NCBI RefSeq assembly: GCF_004365175.1 | Contig: NZ_SOCE01000003.1 | Coordinates: forward strand, 124,001-188,000 | Length of the DNA: 64,000 nucleotides | Origin: Kribbella voronezhensis | Lineage (GTDB): Bacteria > Actinomycetota > Actinomycetes > Propionibacteriales > Kribbellaceae | Reading direction: 5' to 3' | Shown here: piece after piece, positions 40,038 to 48,423 of the stretch | Numbering within the stretch: the stretch's first letter is position 1 | How the letters are laid out: each line of letters opens with the position of its first letter | Made by a program: the position numbers and the translations under genes | Notes under the pieces: generated by a model | The model's database searches: none | Told to the model about the DNA's origin: nothing | The model's input: the letters and a program-made list of their open reading frames with translations, nothing else

Positions 40038-41287
40038 GGCAACTCCATGATCACGGTGGTCGGCCCGCCGGTCGGGCTGGCCACGGTCAACGTACCGTCG
40101 AAGGCGTTCAGCCGCCGCTCGATTCCGTGTAAACCGCCGCCGGGCCGTACCGTCGCGCCGCCCACCCCGTCGTCGCCGACGAGGATGTGCAGCCGTTCGG
40201 ACTCGTGCGTGATCTGGATCCAGGCCGTCGTCGCGGCCGAGTGCTTGACGATGTTGGCCAGCGCCTCGGCGACCGCGAAGTACGCCGCGGACTCCACCGG
40301 CGCCGGCGGCCGGCCCGGCAGTTCGATGGTGACGTCGACCTTGAACGGGCAGGTCAGCGCGAGCGCCTTCACCGCGCCTTCCAGTCCCCGGTCGGCCAGC
40401 ACCGGCGGGTGGATGCCGCGAACGAGGTCGCGCAGCTCCGACAGCGCCGTACTCGCCGACTCGCGCGCCTCGGTCAGCAACGCGGCGGCCTGCGCCGGGT
40501 CACGGCTGACCATCTCCTCCGCCATGCCGAGGTTCATGCTCAGTGCGGCCAGCCGGGCCTGCGCCCCGTCGTGCAGGTCGCGCTCGATCCGGCGCAGCTC
40601 GGCCGCCTGGGTGTCGACGGTCTCGGCGCGGGACTCGGACAGCTCGCGGACCCGGATCGCCAGCTTGGCGCTCTCGGTCGGCCCGAGCAGCGACCGGCCG
40701 AGGGCGGCGTCGGCCTTGAGTAGCCGCTCGCCGACGGCGTACCAGATCAGAAACGCGACCAGGCCGAGCGGCACCATCCCGAAGCTCTGCCAGAAACTGA
40801 GCGTGATCAGGCCGCCGAACGGCTCGTCGAACACCCCGTGCGGCGTCACGCCGACCAGCAGCGGATAGATCAGGTAGAAGGCAGTGGTGAAGAAGAAGAC
40901 CGCGGACACCAGCGTCAGGACGAACCCGACGACGGCGTTGGCCAGCAGCCAGGCGATGTCGCGCCAGGTGGCCGGGTCGCTCAGCGTCGTGCGCAACCAC
41001 ATCAGGATGCCGGGCAGCGGGGGCTTCTTGTACGGGCGGGGGATCTCGGTGCCGGTGATGGCCCCGAACAACGTCCGGTGGCAGTTCGCGAACCAGCGGA
41101 CGCAGGGCACGAACACCAGCAGCAGCGGGATGCCGACCCAGACCGCGATCAGCGGTACGGCGACCACGTTGAGCACGAAGAAGGCGATGCCCAGCTCGGC
41201 CAGGACGGCCAGGAACAAGGCGATGAACGGTTGCGCCAGGCGCGGGAACCGCATCGGCGCCTGGGGCGGCGCTTGGGTCATCGTCAT
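39989..41287 (-). CDS. Two-component sensor histidine kinase (HisKA_3, putative sensor domain)
   Basis: The 432-residue kinase has four membrane segments in residues 20-185, arranged as in the actinobacterial putative-sensor domain. A dimerisation/phosphotransfer helix follows with RRIERDLHDGAQARL (His239), then a HATPase domain with VAEALANIVKHSAAT (N-box) and GDDGVGGA (G-box). It would phosphorylate the response regulator encoded by the overlapping downstream gene. The stimulus, probably at the membrane, is unknown. The 238-base gap upstream (41288-41526) contains no gene or clear motif. Confidence 0.9.
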   Translation of the reverse strand: MTMTQAPPQAPMRFPRLAQPFIALFLAVLAELGIAFFVLNVVAVPLIAVWVGIPLLLVFVPCVRWFANCHRTLFGAITGTEIPRPYKKPPLPGILMWLRTTLSDPATWRDIAWLLANAVVGFVLTLVSAVFFFTTAFYLIYPLLVGVTPHGVFDEPFGGLITLSFWQSFGMVPLGLVAFLIWYAVGERLLKADAALGRSLLGPTESAKLAIRVRELSESRAETVDTQAAELRRIERDLHDGAQARLAALSMNLGMAEEMVSRDPAQAAALLTEARESASTALSELRDLVRGIHPPVLADRGLEGAVKALALTCPFKVDVTIELPGRPPAPVESAAYFAVAEALANIVKHSAATTAWIQITHESERLHILVGDDGVGGATVRPGGGLHGIERRLNAFDGTLTVASPTGGPTTVIMELPCESSSLKITPSSGTA

Positions 41288-41526
41288 CGCTCTTCTCCCG
41301 TGCAGTGCTGTCTCGACCAGGGTGCCGGAGACCCGGCTCCACCATCATGACGGAGCGTCAGCTCTTCCTCAGTGGTGCTAGGTCCACTCTCTCCCGGGGT
41401 CCCTCCACCCACGCCGTACTGGTGCCAGGACCGCTGTTTTCGTGTCGCGTCGCGCCCAGGCTGGATGGCGTACGCTGGCCGAGGCTGTTCGCCTAGGCCT
41501 CCCACCGCTCTGAGATGAGGACCCTG

Positions 41527-42597
41527 ATGGCACAGCCCGTCACTGCTTCCGCCCGCCCGAATCCCGGTCCACGTACCGGTACGAAGGGCAGCGATTTCGC
41601 TCCGTTGCTGCGTGAGGTCAGAGAAGCCGGGCTGCTCGAGCGCCGAACGGCGTCGTACGTGATCGCGATCACCCTGAACGTGGCGCTGCTGGCGGCGACC
41701 TGGGCCGGCATCATCCTGCTCGGCAACTCGTGGCTGCAACTGCTGCTCGCCGTACCGCTGGCGATTTTCACCACCAGGGCAGCGTTCTTCGGCCACGACG
41801 CCGGCCACCAGCAGATCAGCAAGTCGCGCAAGTGGCACGACTGGCTCGGCATGCTGCACGGGGACTTCCTGTGCGGGATGAGCTACGGCTGGTGGAACGA
41901 CAAGCACAACCGGCACCACGCGAACCCGAACCACACCGACAAGGACCCCGACGTCGGCGAGGGCGTGCTGGTCTGGACGCTCGAGCAGGCCGAGGGCCGG
42001 ACCGGTCTGCACGGCTGGCTGAGCCGCAACCAGGCCAAGATCTTCTTCCCGCTGCTCACCCTCGAAGGCCTGAACCTCAAGGTGTCGAGCGTGATCTTCC
42101 TGATCGGCAAGCGCCGCACCCGTGAGGCCCGGATCGAACTCGGCCTGATGGCCGCCCACCTGGTCCTGTACTTCGGGGCGCTCTTCCTCATCATGTCTCC
42201 CGGCAAGGCGATCGCCTTCGCCGCGCTGCACCACGCGCTCTTCGGCCTGCACCTCGGCAGCGTGTTCGCGCCGAACCACAAGGGCATGGAGATGCCCGAC
42301 GACGACACCAACTGGGGACACCTGGAGAAGCAGGTGCTGACGTCCCGCAACGTGCAGGGCGGCCTGGTCGTCGACTGGCTGATGGGCGGACTGAACTACC
42401 AGATCGAGCACCACCTGTTCCCGAGCATGCCGCGGGCGAACCTGCGCTTCGCCCAGCCGATCGTGCAGTCGTACTGCGAACGCATCGGGATGCCGTATCT
42501 GAGCACCGGCGTACTCGAGTCGTACCGGATGGGCCTGTCGCACATGCACGACGTCGGCAAGGACCTCCGCGCCGAACACGCCGCCCGCGGCATCTGA
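41527..42597 (+). CDS. Membrane fatty acid desaturase
   Basis: The 356-residue di-iron desaturase has the three histidine boxes HDAGH (90-94), HNRHH (127-131) and QIEHH (292-296). Hydrophobic segments lie around 42-80, 170-193 and 205-240. The QIEHH third box, with Gln in place of the first His, is typical of front-end/delta-6-like and DesA3-like enzymes. It inserts a double bond in membrane acyl chains with oxygen and an electron donor. ATG 41527 is chosen because GAGGA stands seven bases before it; an ATG at 41515 would add four residues. No ferredoxin or reductase gene is adjacent. Confidence 0.88.
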   Translation: MAQPVTASARPNPGPRTGTKGSDFAPLLREVREAGLLERRTASYVIAITLNVALLAATWAGIILLGNSWLQLLLAVPLAIFTTRAAFFGHDAGHQQISKSRKWHDWLGMLHGDFLCGMSYGWWNDKHNRHHANPNHTDKDPDVGEGVLVWTLEQAEGRTGLHGWLSRNQAKIFFPLLTLEGLNLKVSSVIFLIGKRRTREARIELGLMAAHLVLYFGALFLIMSPGKAIAFAALHHALFGLHLGSVFAPNHKGMEMPDDDTNWGHLEKQVLTSRNVQGGLVVDWLMGGLNYQIEHHLFPSMPRANLRFAQPIVQSYCERIGMPYLSTGVLESYRMGLSHMHDVGKDLRAEHAARGI

Positions 42598-42639
42598 GCC
42601 GTCCGGGCGGGTGTGATCCGGCCCTCTGGTCGCGGCGGA

Positions 42640-42645
42640 TAGGCT
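42640..42645 (+). promoter_or_regulatory. Probable -10 box of a leaderless gene
   Basis: TAGGCT ends seven bases before GTG 42653 and fits the TANNNT pattern. There is no ribosome-binding sequence in the seven bases between, so a leaderless message is likely. Confidence 0.5.
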
Positions 42646-42652
42646 CGCTGCT

Positions 42653-42952
42653 GTGTCGCCCCGGAAGAGAAGACCCTCGAAACACACGCGGCCGGTCAGC
42701 GACCGTCCGTTGATGGGCGGTCACCAACTCCGGGAGTCGCACGCCGACGGCGACTGGATCGTTCGGCAGGTGTCGGGATCCGCGTCGACCAAGGCGTACC
42801 GCTGCCCCGGGTGCGATCAGCAGATCCTGCCGGCCACCCCGCACGTGGTGGTCTGGCCGGAGAACCCGAGTCTGCTCGCGGCGATCGGCGGCGGGCAGTC
42901 GCTGGACGAGCGGCGGCACTGGCACACGGCTTGCTGGCAACGCCGTCGGTGA
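42653..42952 (+). CDS. Small conserved protein with a probable zinc-binding motif
   Basis: The 99-residue protein starts at GTG 42653. The N-terminus is basic (SPRKRRPSKHTRP). YRCPGCDQQI provides a CxxC pair, and HWHTACW near the C-terminus provides His and Cys, so a single zinc site is plausible. Close homologues are, to my memory, widespread in actinobacteria without a known role; an ATP/GTP-binding label sometimes attached to them is not supported by any motif here. It is probably monocistronic. Confidence 0.7.
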   Translation: MSPRKRRPSKHTRPVSDRPLMGGHQLRESHADGDWIVRQVSGSASTKAYRCPGCDQQILPATPHVVVWPENPSLLAAIGGGQSLDERRHWHTACWQRRR

Positions 42953-43006
42953 AGGTTTGTCGGTCTTGATGGTTCGGTTGGTTCGGTCGGTTCGAGGAAG
43001 GTGTCG

Positions 43007-43771
43007 ATGAAGCTCCCGGTCACGGCGTACGGCGAGAGTGGTTCACCGGTCGTGGTGATGCACGGTCTGTTCGGCTCCGGCCGGAACTGGATGACGGCCG
43101 CTCGCCGGCTGGCGTCCGCGCATCGGGTGTACGCGCTCGACCTGCGCAACCACGGGACTTCGCCGCACGTCGACACGATGAGCTACCCGGAGATGGCCGC
43201 GGACGTCCAGGAGACGATCGCGGACCTGGGCACCGGGCCGGTCGCGTTGATCGGGCACTCGATGGGTGGCAAGACCGCGATGGTCACCGCGCTGCAGTAT
43301 CCCGAGGTCGTCGAGCGGCTGATCGTCGTCGACGCGGCGCCGGTGACGTACCCGCCGGCCTTCGTCGAGTACGCCAAGGCGATGCGCTCCGCCGATCTCT
43401 CGAACGTCCACCGTCGCGCCGACGTGGAAGCCCAGTTGGTCGACGCCGTCGACTCACCCGGCACCCGCGCTTTCCTGCTCCAGAACCTGATCCTCGACAC
43501 CGAAGGCGCCCGCTGGCGCCCGAACCTCCCGGTCATCGAAGCCGCCCTGCCCCAGATCTCCGGCTGGCCTGAAGACCTCACCGGCTCGTTCGACGGACCG
43601 ACTCTCTTCGTCTACGGCGGCAAGTCCGACTACGTCCAACAGGACCACCGCGCCACCATCGCCGCCTACTTCCCGACCGCCCAGTACGCCGAAATCCCCG
43701 AGGCCGGCCACTGGGTCCACGCCGAACGCCTCGACGATTTCCTCACCACCATCACCCCGTTCCTGCCCTGA
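43007..43771 (+). CDS. Alpha/beta hydrolase (YbfF-like esterase)
   Basis: The 254-residue hydrolase has VVVMHGLFGSGRNW (oxyanion region), the nucleophile elbow GHSMGG (Ser85) and the C-terminal His in EAGHWVHAE; an Asp for the triad lies in the preceding strand region. The short size and the HGLFGSGRNW/RNHG motifs resemble YbfF/ABHD11-type acyl esterases. The substrate is unknown. ATG 43007 is preferred because GGAAGG precedes it at good spacing; a GTG six bases earlier is possible. Its 3' end overlaps the convergent HIT gene by 20 bases. Confidence 0.83.
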   Translation: MKLPVTAYGESGSPVVVMHGLFGSGRNWMTAARRLASAHRVYALDLRNHGTSPHVDTMSYPEMAADVQETIADLGTGPVALIGHSMGGKTAMVTALQYPEVVERLIVVDAAPVTYPPAFVEYAKAMRSADLSNVHRRADVEAQLVDAVDSPGTRAFLLQNLILDTEGARWRPNLPVIEAALPQISGWPEDLTGSFDGPTLFVYGGKSDYVQQDHRATIAAYFPTAQYAEIPEAGHWVHAERLDDFLTTITPFLP

Positions 43772-44171
43772 GCCTGTGGTGGGTCTCGTCCAGGGTCTCG
43801 CGAGCCTTGGAGTCAGCGGTCCAGTCGGTGAGCTGACTGTCGCCGGTGGGCCGGGGGAGCAGGTGGAAGTGCAGGTGGAAGACGGTCTGGCCGGCTGCGG
43901 CGCCGTTGGCCTGCAGGACACTGATGCCGTCGGCATCCAATCGCGTGGAGAGCAGCCGCGCCGTGTTCTGGAGCGCGGGGCCGATCGACGCGATGGTCTC
44001 GGCGGCGCCTTCGTCGGTGAGGTCGCGAACGTGGCGGCGGGGGACCACCAGGGTGTGGCCGGTCCGTAGCGGATTGATGTCGAGAAACGCGCAGGCGTCG
44101 TCGTCCTCGTAGACGAATCTGGCGGATGCCCGGCCAGCGGTGATGGCGCAGAAGATGCAGGACTCGCTCAT
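43752..44171 (-). CDS. HIT family protein
   Basis: The 139-residue protein carries the histidine triad HLHFHLLPR (His99, His101, His103) and the N-terminal CIFC...FLDINPLRTGHTLVVPRRH segment of HIT hydrolases. They cleave nucleoside phosphoramidates or dinucleoside polyphosphates, and Cys5 and Cys8 could belong to a zinc site. Its ATG overlaps the stop of the GNAT gene by one base (TGATG), so it is the last gene of the four-gene operon running from 48241. Confidence 0.88.
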   Translation of the reverse strand: MSESCIFCAITAGRASARFVYEDDDACAFLDINPLRTGHTLVVPRRHVRDLTDEGAAETIASIGPALQNTARLLSTRLDADGISVLQANGAAAGQTVFHLHFHLLPRPTGDSQLTDWTADSKARETLDETHHRLRAGTG

Positions 44172-45175
44172 CACTGCTCTCCGTCGATAGACAAAGGGAA
44201 TTGGTGCCAGCCGCCGAGGTCGGTGCGGCCGGCGGTGAGGGCGGCGGTGAGGGCGCCTTGGTTGTTGGCGTGGATGGTGCCGAGCAGGAAGGTCAGTTGG
44301 TTGCGGGCGTGGAGGGCGCGGGCGAGCAGGGTGGTGAGGTGGGGGCCGTAGCCTTGTCCGCGGTAGTCGGGGGTGAGGATGATGTCCTGGACGATGTACG
44401 CCGGGAGGCCGAGATTCTGACCCTCGGGTGAGGCCGCGATGTAGCCGGCCCAGGTGCCGTCGACCAGCACGTCGAAGAGCAGCCCGTCCTCGACGGTGCT
44501 CTCCAGCTTGTCCCGGCTTTGCAACTGCGCCTGCTCAGAGTGCTCCGGATGCGCCGCATCGACTGCCGCGTACGCCGCCTGCGCGTGCTCGTAGTTCGCC
44601 AGGGACGTCGCCTCGACCAGCGTCAGCTCCTCGGGCACCCGCTCGCCCGCACGCCGCAGTACGTCGAGGGGACCGGCGAGGAACCGCTTGTCCGGAAGAC
44701 ATCCCGGGAAGGACCCGATCGGCTTCGAACTCCAAAGCCGCAGGTACTTCGGGTCGAGTGAACCGAAGTACTCCGAGGCCGCGCTCGCCGCCGGCCGCAC
44801 ATCTCCGGGCTGCAACGGACGACTGAGGGCCGAGGCATCGACGAACGGCTTGGCCGGGTCACCGCCCTCGTACCGCATGCTGAGCATCACCTGCTGATCG
44901 GCCGCGATCCGGACCCACTGGTTGAACATGAGCTCGATCGGCCGGCCCGGAGCGAACCGCTCGGTGCGGAGCGCCGCGATCTCCCGATCCGTCAGCAACT
45001 CGACGTCGAGTTCGTGCTGCTCGGTCAGCAGGTCGAGCCGCAGTTCGTCGTCGACCCACTCCCGACTCACCGGATGCTGAGCGGGCAAGCTGAACCCGGC
45101 CAGGTGCCTGGCGGTCGGCAGTGCAGGATTCGTCACCTGCTGAGGAAACGCGACCGCCCCGCAACCGTCAATCAC
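44171..45175 (-). CDS. GNAT family acetyltransferase with long N-terminal region
   Basis: The 334-residue protein has a C-terminal GNAT domain (about residues 180-330): LLFDVLVDGTWAGYIAA, YIVQDIILTPDYRGQGYGPHL (acetyl-CoA loop RGQGYG) and LLGTIHANNQGALTAALTAGR. Residues 1-175 form a separate alpha/beta region I do not recognise. The acceptor is unknown. The gene starts at GTG 45175, 28 bases after the AI-2E-type permease gene, and is coupled to the HIT gene. A later in-frame GTG (14th codon) is also possible as a start. Confidence 0.78.
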   Translation of the reverse strand: MIDGCGAVAFPQQVTNPALPTARHLAGFSLPAQHPVSREWVDDELRLDLLTEQHELDVELLTDREIAALRTERFAPGRPIELMFNQWVRIAADQQVMLSMRYEGGDPAKPFVDASALSRPLQPGDVRPAASAASEYFGSLDPKYLRLWSSKPIGSFPGCLPDKRFLAGPLDVLRRAGERVPEELTLVEATSLANYEHAQAAYAAVDAAHPEHSEQAQLQSRDKLESTVEDGLLFDVLVDGTWAGYIAASPEGQNLGLPAYIVQDIILTPDYRGQGYGPHLTTLLARALHARNQLTFLLGTIHANNQGALTAALTAGRTDLGGWHQFPLSIDGEQ

Positions 45176-45203
45176 ATTTCCGGCTGCGGGGCGGGCCGGC
45201 GGT

Positions 45204-46562
45204 TCAGGAAGCGTCGGCCTTTCGGACCCACACCTCGCGGATGATCAGCAGCACGGCCGCGGCCGTCGGGATCGCCAGCAGCGCGCCCACCACGCCGAGC
45301 AGCGCGCCACCCAGCAGTGCGGCGATCACCGTCACCGCGCCCGGGATGTCGACGGCGCGGCGCATGATCCGCGGCGCGACGACGTAGTTCTCGATCTGCT
45401 GGTAGATCACGCCGTACGCCAGGCAGAAGACGCCGGTCCACAGGCCGTCGGTCAGACCGATCAGCGTGATGATCACGCAGCCGATCAGACCACCGACCAT
45501 CGGGATGAAGTCGGTGAAGACGACCACGATCGCCAGCGCCACGGCGTACTGGCCGAGGCCGACGATCTCCAGGAACACGAACGCGAAGAACCCGGCGGTG
45601 ATCGCGACCAGGAACTGACCGCTGACGTATCCGCCGACGCGGCCGAGCACCTCGTCGCCGAGGATCGACACCCGCGGCCGCCGGCTGGCCGGGACCAGGC
45701 TGTACGCCGCCTTCTTGACGGTCGGCAGCGAGGCGAGGAAATACAGCGTCAGGATCAGCACGGTGAACGCCGAGAACAGCGCGTTCGCGACCACCTTGCC
45801 GACACCGAGGACACCGCCGAAGGCCTTCTGGGCCAGCGCCGGGTCCTGGATGTAGTCCTTGGCCTTGTCGATGAAGTGGTACTTCGTGTCGAGGTCGGTC
45901 AGCGTCTTGGACTTGGTCAGCAGGTCGAGCCAGTCCGGCGCGTTGGTGATCAGCCCGTTGATCTGGTCCGTCACCACCGGCACGATCGCGAAACCGACCC
46001 CCGCGAACGCTGCCAGCACCAGCAGGAACACCACGCCGACCGACAGTCCGCGCTTCAGCCCGCGCCGCATGAACCACTCGACCAGCGGGTTCAGGCCGAC
46101 CGCGATGAACATGGAGACGATCAGCAGGATCAGCACCGACTTGGCCTGACCGAGCGCGTGCCACAGACCCCACGCGACCAGCACGCCGAGCGCGGCGAAG
46201 AAGCCGAAGACGAACGGGTTCGACCGGCGCAGCGGCGGACCGGGTGCGCCCATCCCCTCCGAGGGGTGCCGCTCCTCGATCAGCAGTTCGCCGACCAGGC
46301 TGTCCGCTTCCTCGGCATCGGCCTGCACGCGATCGGCGTCCGCATCGGCGCGGTCGGCGTCGGCATCGGCAGAGCGGGCAGCGACCTTGGCCTTCGCGGC
46401 GGAGTCCTCCGCCAGCTCGGCGGACGTCTCAGCCTCCTCGGCGGACTTCCCGGCGTCGTCGGCCGCGGCCTCAGCCTCGGCCGCCGCGGCCTTCGCCTCC
46501 CTGGTCGCGGCCTCGATCGCCGCGATGTTACCGACCGACGTGTCGTCGCCGGGTGGCGTCAC
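45204..46562 (-). CDS. AI-2E family transporter with alanine-rich N-terminal coil
   Basis: This 452-residue protein belongs to the AI-2E/PerM family. Residues about 115-445 hold eight membrane segments with family motifs: FIAVGLNPLVEWFMRRGLKRG near the start, then the re-entrant and soluble segment IDKAKDYIQDP, then FTDFIPMVGGLIG and PTAAAVLLI. Despite the name, members also act as Na+/H+ antiporters or permeases of unknown cargo. Residues 1-90 are an unusual Ala/Glu/Asp-rich stretch with heptad-like spacing, probably a cytosolic coiled coil. The GTGA overlap at 46559-46562 couples it to the Scy-like gene. Confidence 0.85.
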   Translation of the reverse strand: MTPPGDDTSVGNIAAIEAATREAKAAAAEAEAAADDAGKSAEEAETSAELAEDSAAKAKVAARSADADADRADADADRVQADAEEADSLVGELLIEERHPSEGMGAPGPPLRRSNPFVFGFFAALGVLVAWGLWHALGQAKSVLILLIVSMFIAVGLNPLVEWFMRRGLKRGLSVGVVFLLVLAAFAGVGFAIVPVVTDQINGLITNAPDWLDLLTKSKTLTDLDTKYHFIDKAKDYIQDPALAQKAFGGVLGVGKVVANALFSAFTVLILTLYFLASLPTVKKAAYSLVPASRRPRVSILGDEVLGRVGGYVSGQFLVAITAGFFAFVFLEIVGLGQYAVALAIVVVFTDFIPMVGGLIGCVIITLIGLTDGLWTGVFCLAYGVIYQQIENYVVAPRIMRRAVDIPGAVTVIAALLGGALLGVVGALLAIPTAAAVLLIIREVWVRKADAS

Positions 46563-48241
46563 CTGTCGTCCTTCGCGGCCTTGGCGTCACCCTCGTCCGC
46601 CACCTTGCCGGCGGCCTCGGAGCTCTTGCTCGACACCTCGGCGTCAAGCGCGTCGTCGAGCTCGATCTCCGCATCGCCGTCGGTGTCGGCCTTCGCGTCG
46701 GCGCCGGTCTTCGCCGTCTTCGCGTCGACCTCTGACTTCTTGCCGTCCGCCCGGTCGTCGAGCCGGAACTCGTCGATCCGGGTCGCATCGCGCGGCTCTT
46801 CGGACCGCGCCGCCTCGAGCGTCGACACGTCGACCCGCAGACCGGTGTCGATCCGGGTCTCGTCGACCCGAGCACCACCCGCGTCTGCCCCGGTGAAGGG
46901 GCTGTTCCCGCGGTACGGGCTGCCGGTCGACGTCGTACCGAACCCGGTCGGCGCCTCCTTGGCCGATGAACCGCCGTACGAGCTGTCGCTCGACGACGCT
47001 CCGCCGTACGAGTTGTCGTCGCCGGTGCTGCTCGGCGCGGAGTACGAACCGATGTTGGGGTACGACGGGGTGTCGGTGGACGGTGCGCTGAACGGGCTCC
47101 CGGTGCGACCGAACGGGCTGTCGGTGCTGCTGTTCGACGGTGCCGCCGGAGTGCTGCCGGAGTTGAACGGCGTGTACGCCGGGGCGGCGGTCTCCGAGTC
47201 GAGCTCGGCGGCCTGCCGGGCGATGTTGCCGGCGATCTCGTTCAGGCCGGCGATCTGGGCCAGGATGCCGTCGCGGCGCTTGGCCAGCCGCTCGGTCTCG
47301 CGGGCGACGATCGTCCGGGACCGCTCCGCCTCGTCGGCGGCGTTGGCCAGCTCGGCCTCCGACCTCGTCCGGGCGGTGGTGAGCAACTGCTCGGCCTCGC
47401 GGCGGGCGCGGGCGAGCGTGCGCTCGGCCGACTCCTCCGCCTGCGCGCGGATCTTCGCCGCCTGCGCGGTGGCCTCGGCGACGCGACGCTCGGACGCCTC
47501 GGCGGCCTCGCGCATCTGGGTGGTCAGGTTCTCGGTGTCGCTGGCGATCTGGGAGTGCTTGTCGGCCAGCTCCTTGGCCTGCTGCTCGCGCTCGTCGGCG
47601 AGGCGGGCGCGCAGAGCGGCGGACTCACGCTGGATCGCCGTACGGATCTTCTCCGCTTCGTGCAGCGCGCCGTTCTTCAGCGTGCTCGACTGCGACTCGG
47701 CCGTCAGCTGCAACTGCTCGGCCTTGCGGCGGGCGGCCGCGAGGACCTCGCCGGCCTCGGTCTCGGCCGTCCGGCGGATCTCGGCGGCGTCGCCCTCGGC
47801 GGTGCGGCGGAGGCTGTCGGCCTCGTTCAGCGCGACGGTGCGGATGTCCTGTGCCTCGCGCTCACCGGCCGCGCGGGCCGAAGTGGCCTCCTTGGCGGCG
47901 GTGGCGCGCAGTTCGTCGGCCTCGCGCTTGGCCTCTTCCAGTGCCTCGGACGCCTGGTCCTGGGCGAGCCGGAGGATCTGCGCCGCGCGGTCACCGAGCC
48001 CCGCGTACGACGGGTTGGCGCTGGCCTCGAGCTGGCGCTTGGCCTCGTCGAGCTGGCGTTGCAGTGGCGCCGAGTTGTTCTGCAACTCGTCCACCCGGTT
48101 GCGCGCGTCGGCAAGCTGCGCCTCCAGCGCGCGGACGTAGTCGTCCACTGCCTGCTTGTCGTACCCGCGCCGACCGACGGGGAAGCCCCCGGCAGCGGTC
48201 GCCGTACGGTCGAAGAACGGCAGGCTCGACTCGTCAGCCAT
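46559..48241 (-). CDS. Scy/DivIVA-like coiled-coil cytoskeletal protein
   Basis: The 560-residue protein starts at ATG 48241 (GAAGGGAAC upstream). It has a short N-terminal DivIVA-like motif (GRRGYDKQAVDDYVRALEAQL, about 25-44). A long coiled coil of Ala/Glu/Arg heptads follows to about residue 345, then a Ser/Gly/Pro/Asn-rich linker with repeated SSYGG and FGRTG-like segments (350-440) and an acidic tail. This resembles the Streptomyces polarity proteins Scy and FilP. The gene lies close to the epimerase, thiolase and MeaB genes, which as I remember it is also the Streptomyces arrangement. A role in polar growth is inference. Confidence 0.72.
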   Translation of the reverse strand: MADESSLPFFDRTATAAGGFPVGRRGYDKQAVDDYVRALEAQLADARNRVDELQNNSAPLQRQLDEAKRQLEASANPSYAGLGDRAAQILRLAQDQASEALEEAKREADELRATAAKEATSARAAGEREAQDIRTVALNEADSLRRTAEGDAAEIRRTAETEAGEVLAAARRKAEQLQLTAESQSSTLKNGALHEAEKIRTAIQRESAALRARLADEREQQAKELADKHSQIASDTENLTTQMREAAEASERRVAEATAQAAKIRAQAEESAERTLARARREAEQLLTTARTRSEAELANAADEAERSRTIVARETERLAKRRDGILAQIAGLNEIAGNIARQAAELDSETAAPAYTPFNSGSTPAAPSNSSTDSPFGRTGSPFSAPSTDTPSYPNIGSYSAPSSTGDDNSYGGASSSDSSYGGSSAKEAPTGFGTTSTGSPYRGNSPFTGADAGGARVDETRIDTGLRVDVSTLEAARSEEPRDATRIDEFRLDDRADGKKSEVDAKTAKTGADAKADTDGDAEIELDDALDAEVSSKSSEAAGKVADEGDAKAAKDDR

Positions 48242-48336
48242 CCCCAAGTTCCCTTCTAGGCGGCTCGGATGAAATCCCCACCCTAGAGCCTGTCAGAACC
48301 ACCCCACCATCACCTAACCGGGTCTGTGCATAACCC

Positions 48337-48388
48337 CAGGTGAGGGGAAGGAAGGAAGGCGGGGCGGGGGGCACCTCACCCTCACCTG
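48337..48388 (-). terminator. Inverted repeat downstream of the crotonyl-CoA carboxylase/reductase gene
   Basis: CAGGTGAGG (48337-48345) and CCTCACCTG (48380-48388) form a 9-bp inverted repeat with a G/C-rich 34-base loop, starting 36 bases past the stop codon at 48424. It is probably a terminator structure. The rest of the 182-base gap holds no gene. Confidence 0.4.
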
Positions 48389-48423
48389 ACCGCTCCTGTG
48401 CCCAAACCAACTGAAGGTACGGA

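Noticed and set aside
42968..42996. Short GGTTCGGT-like repeats before the alpha/beta hydrolase gene
   Set aside because: Only three imperfect 8-9-bp units within a short gap; not clearly more than low-complexity sequence.
45204..46562. Quorum-sensing (AI-2) exporter role for the AI-2E permease
   Set aside because: The family name does not prove AI-2 transport; no luxS or AI-2 gene is present in the window.
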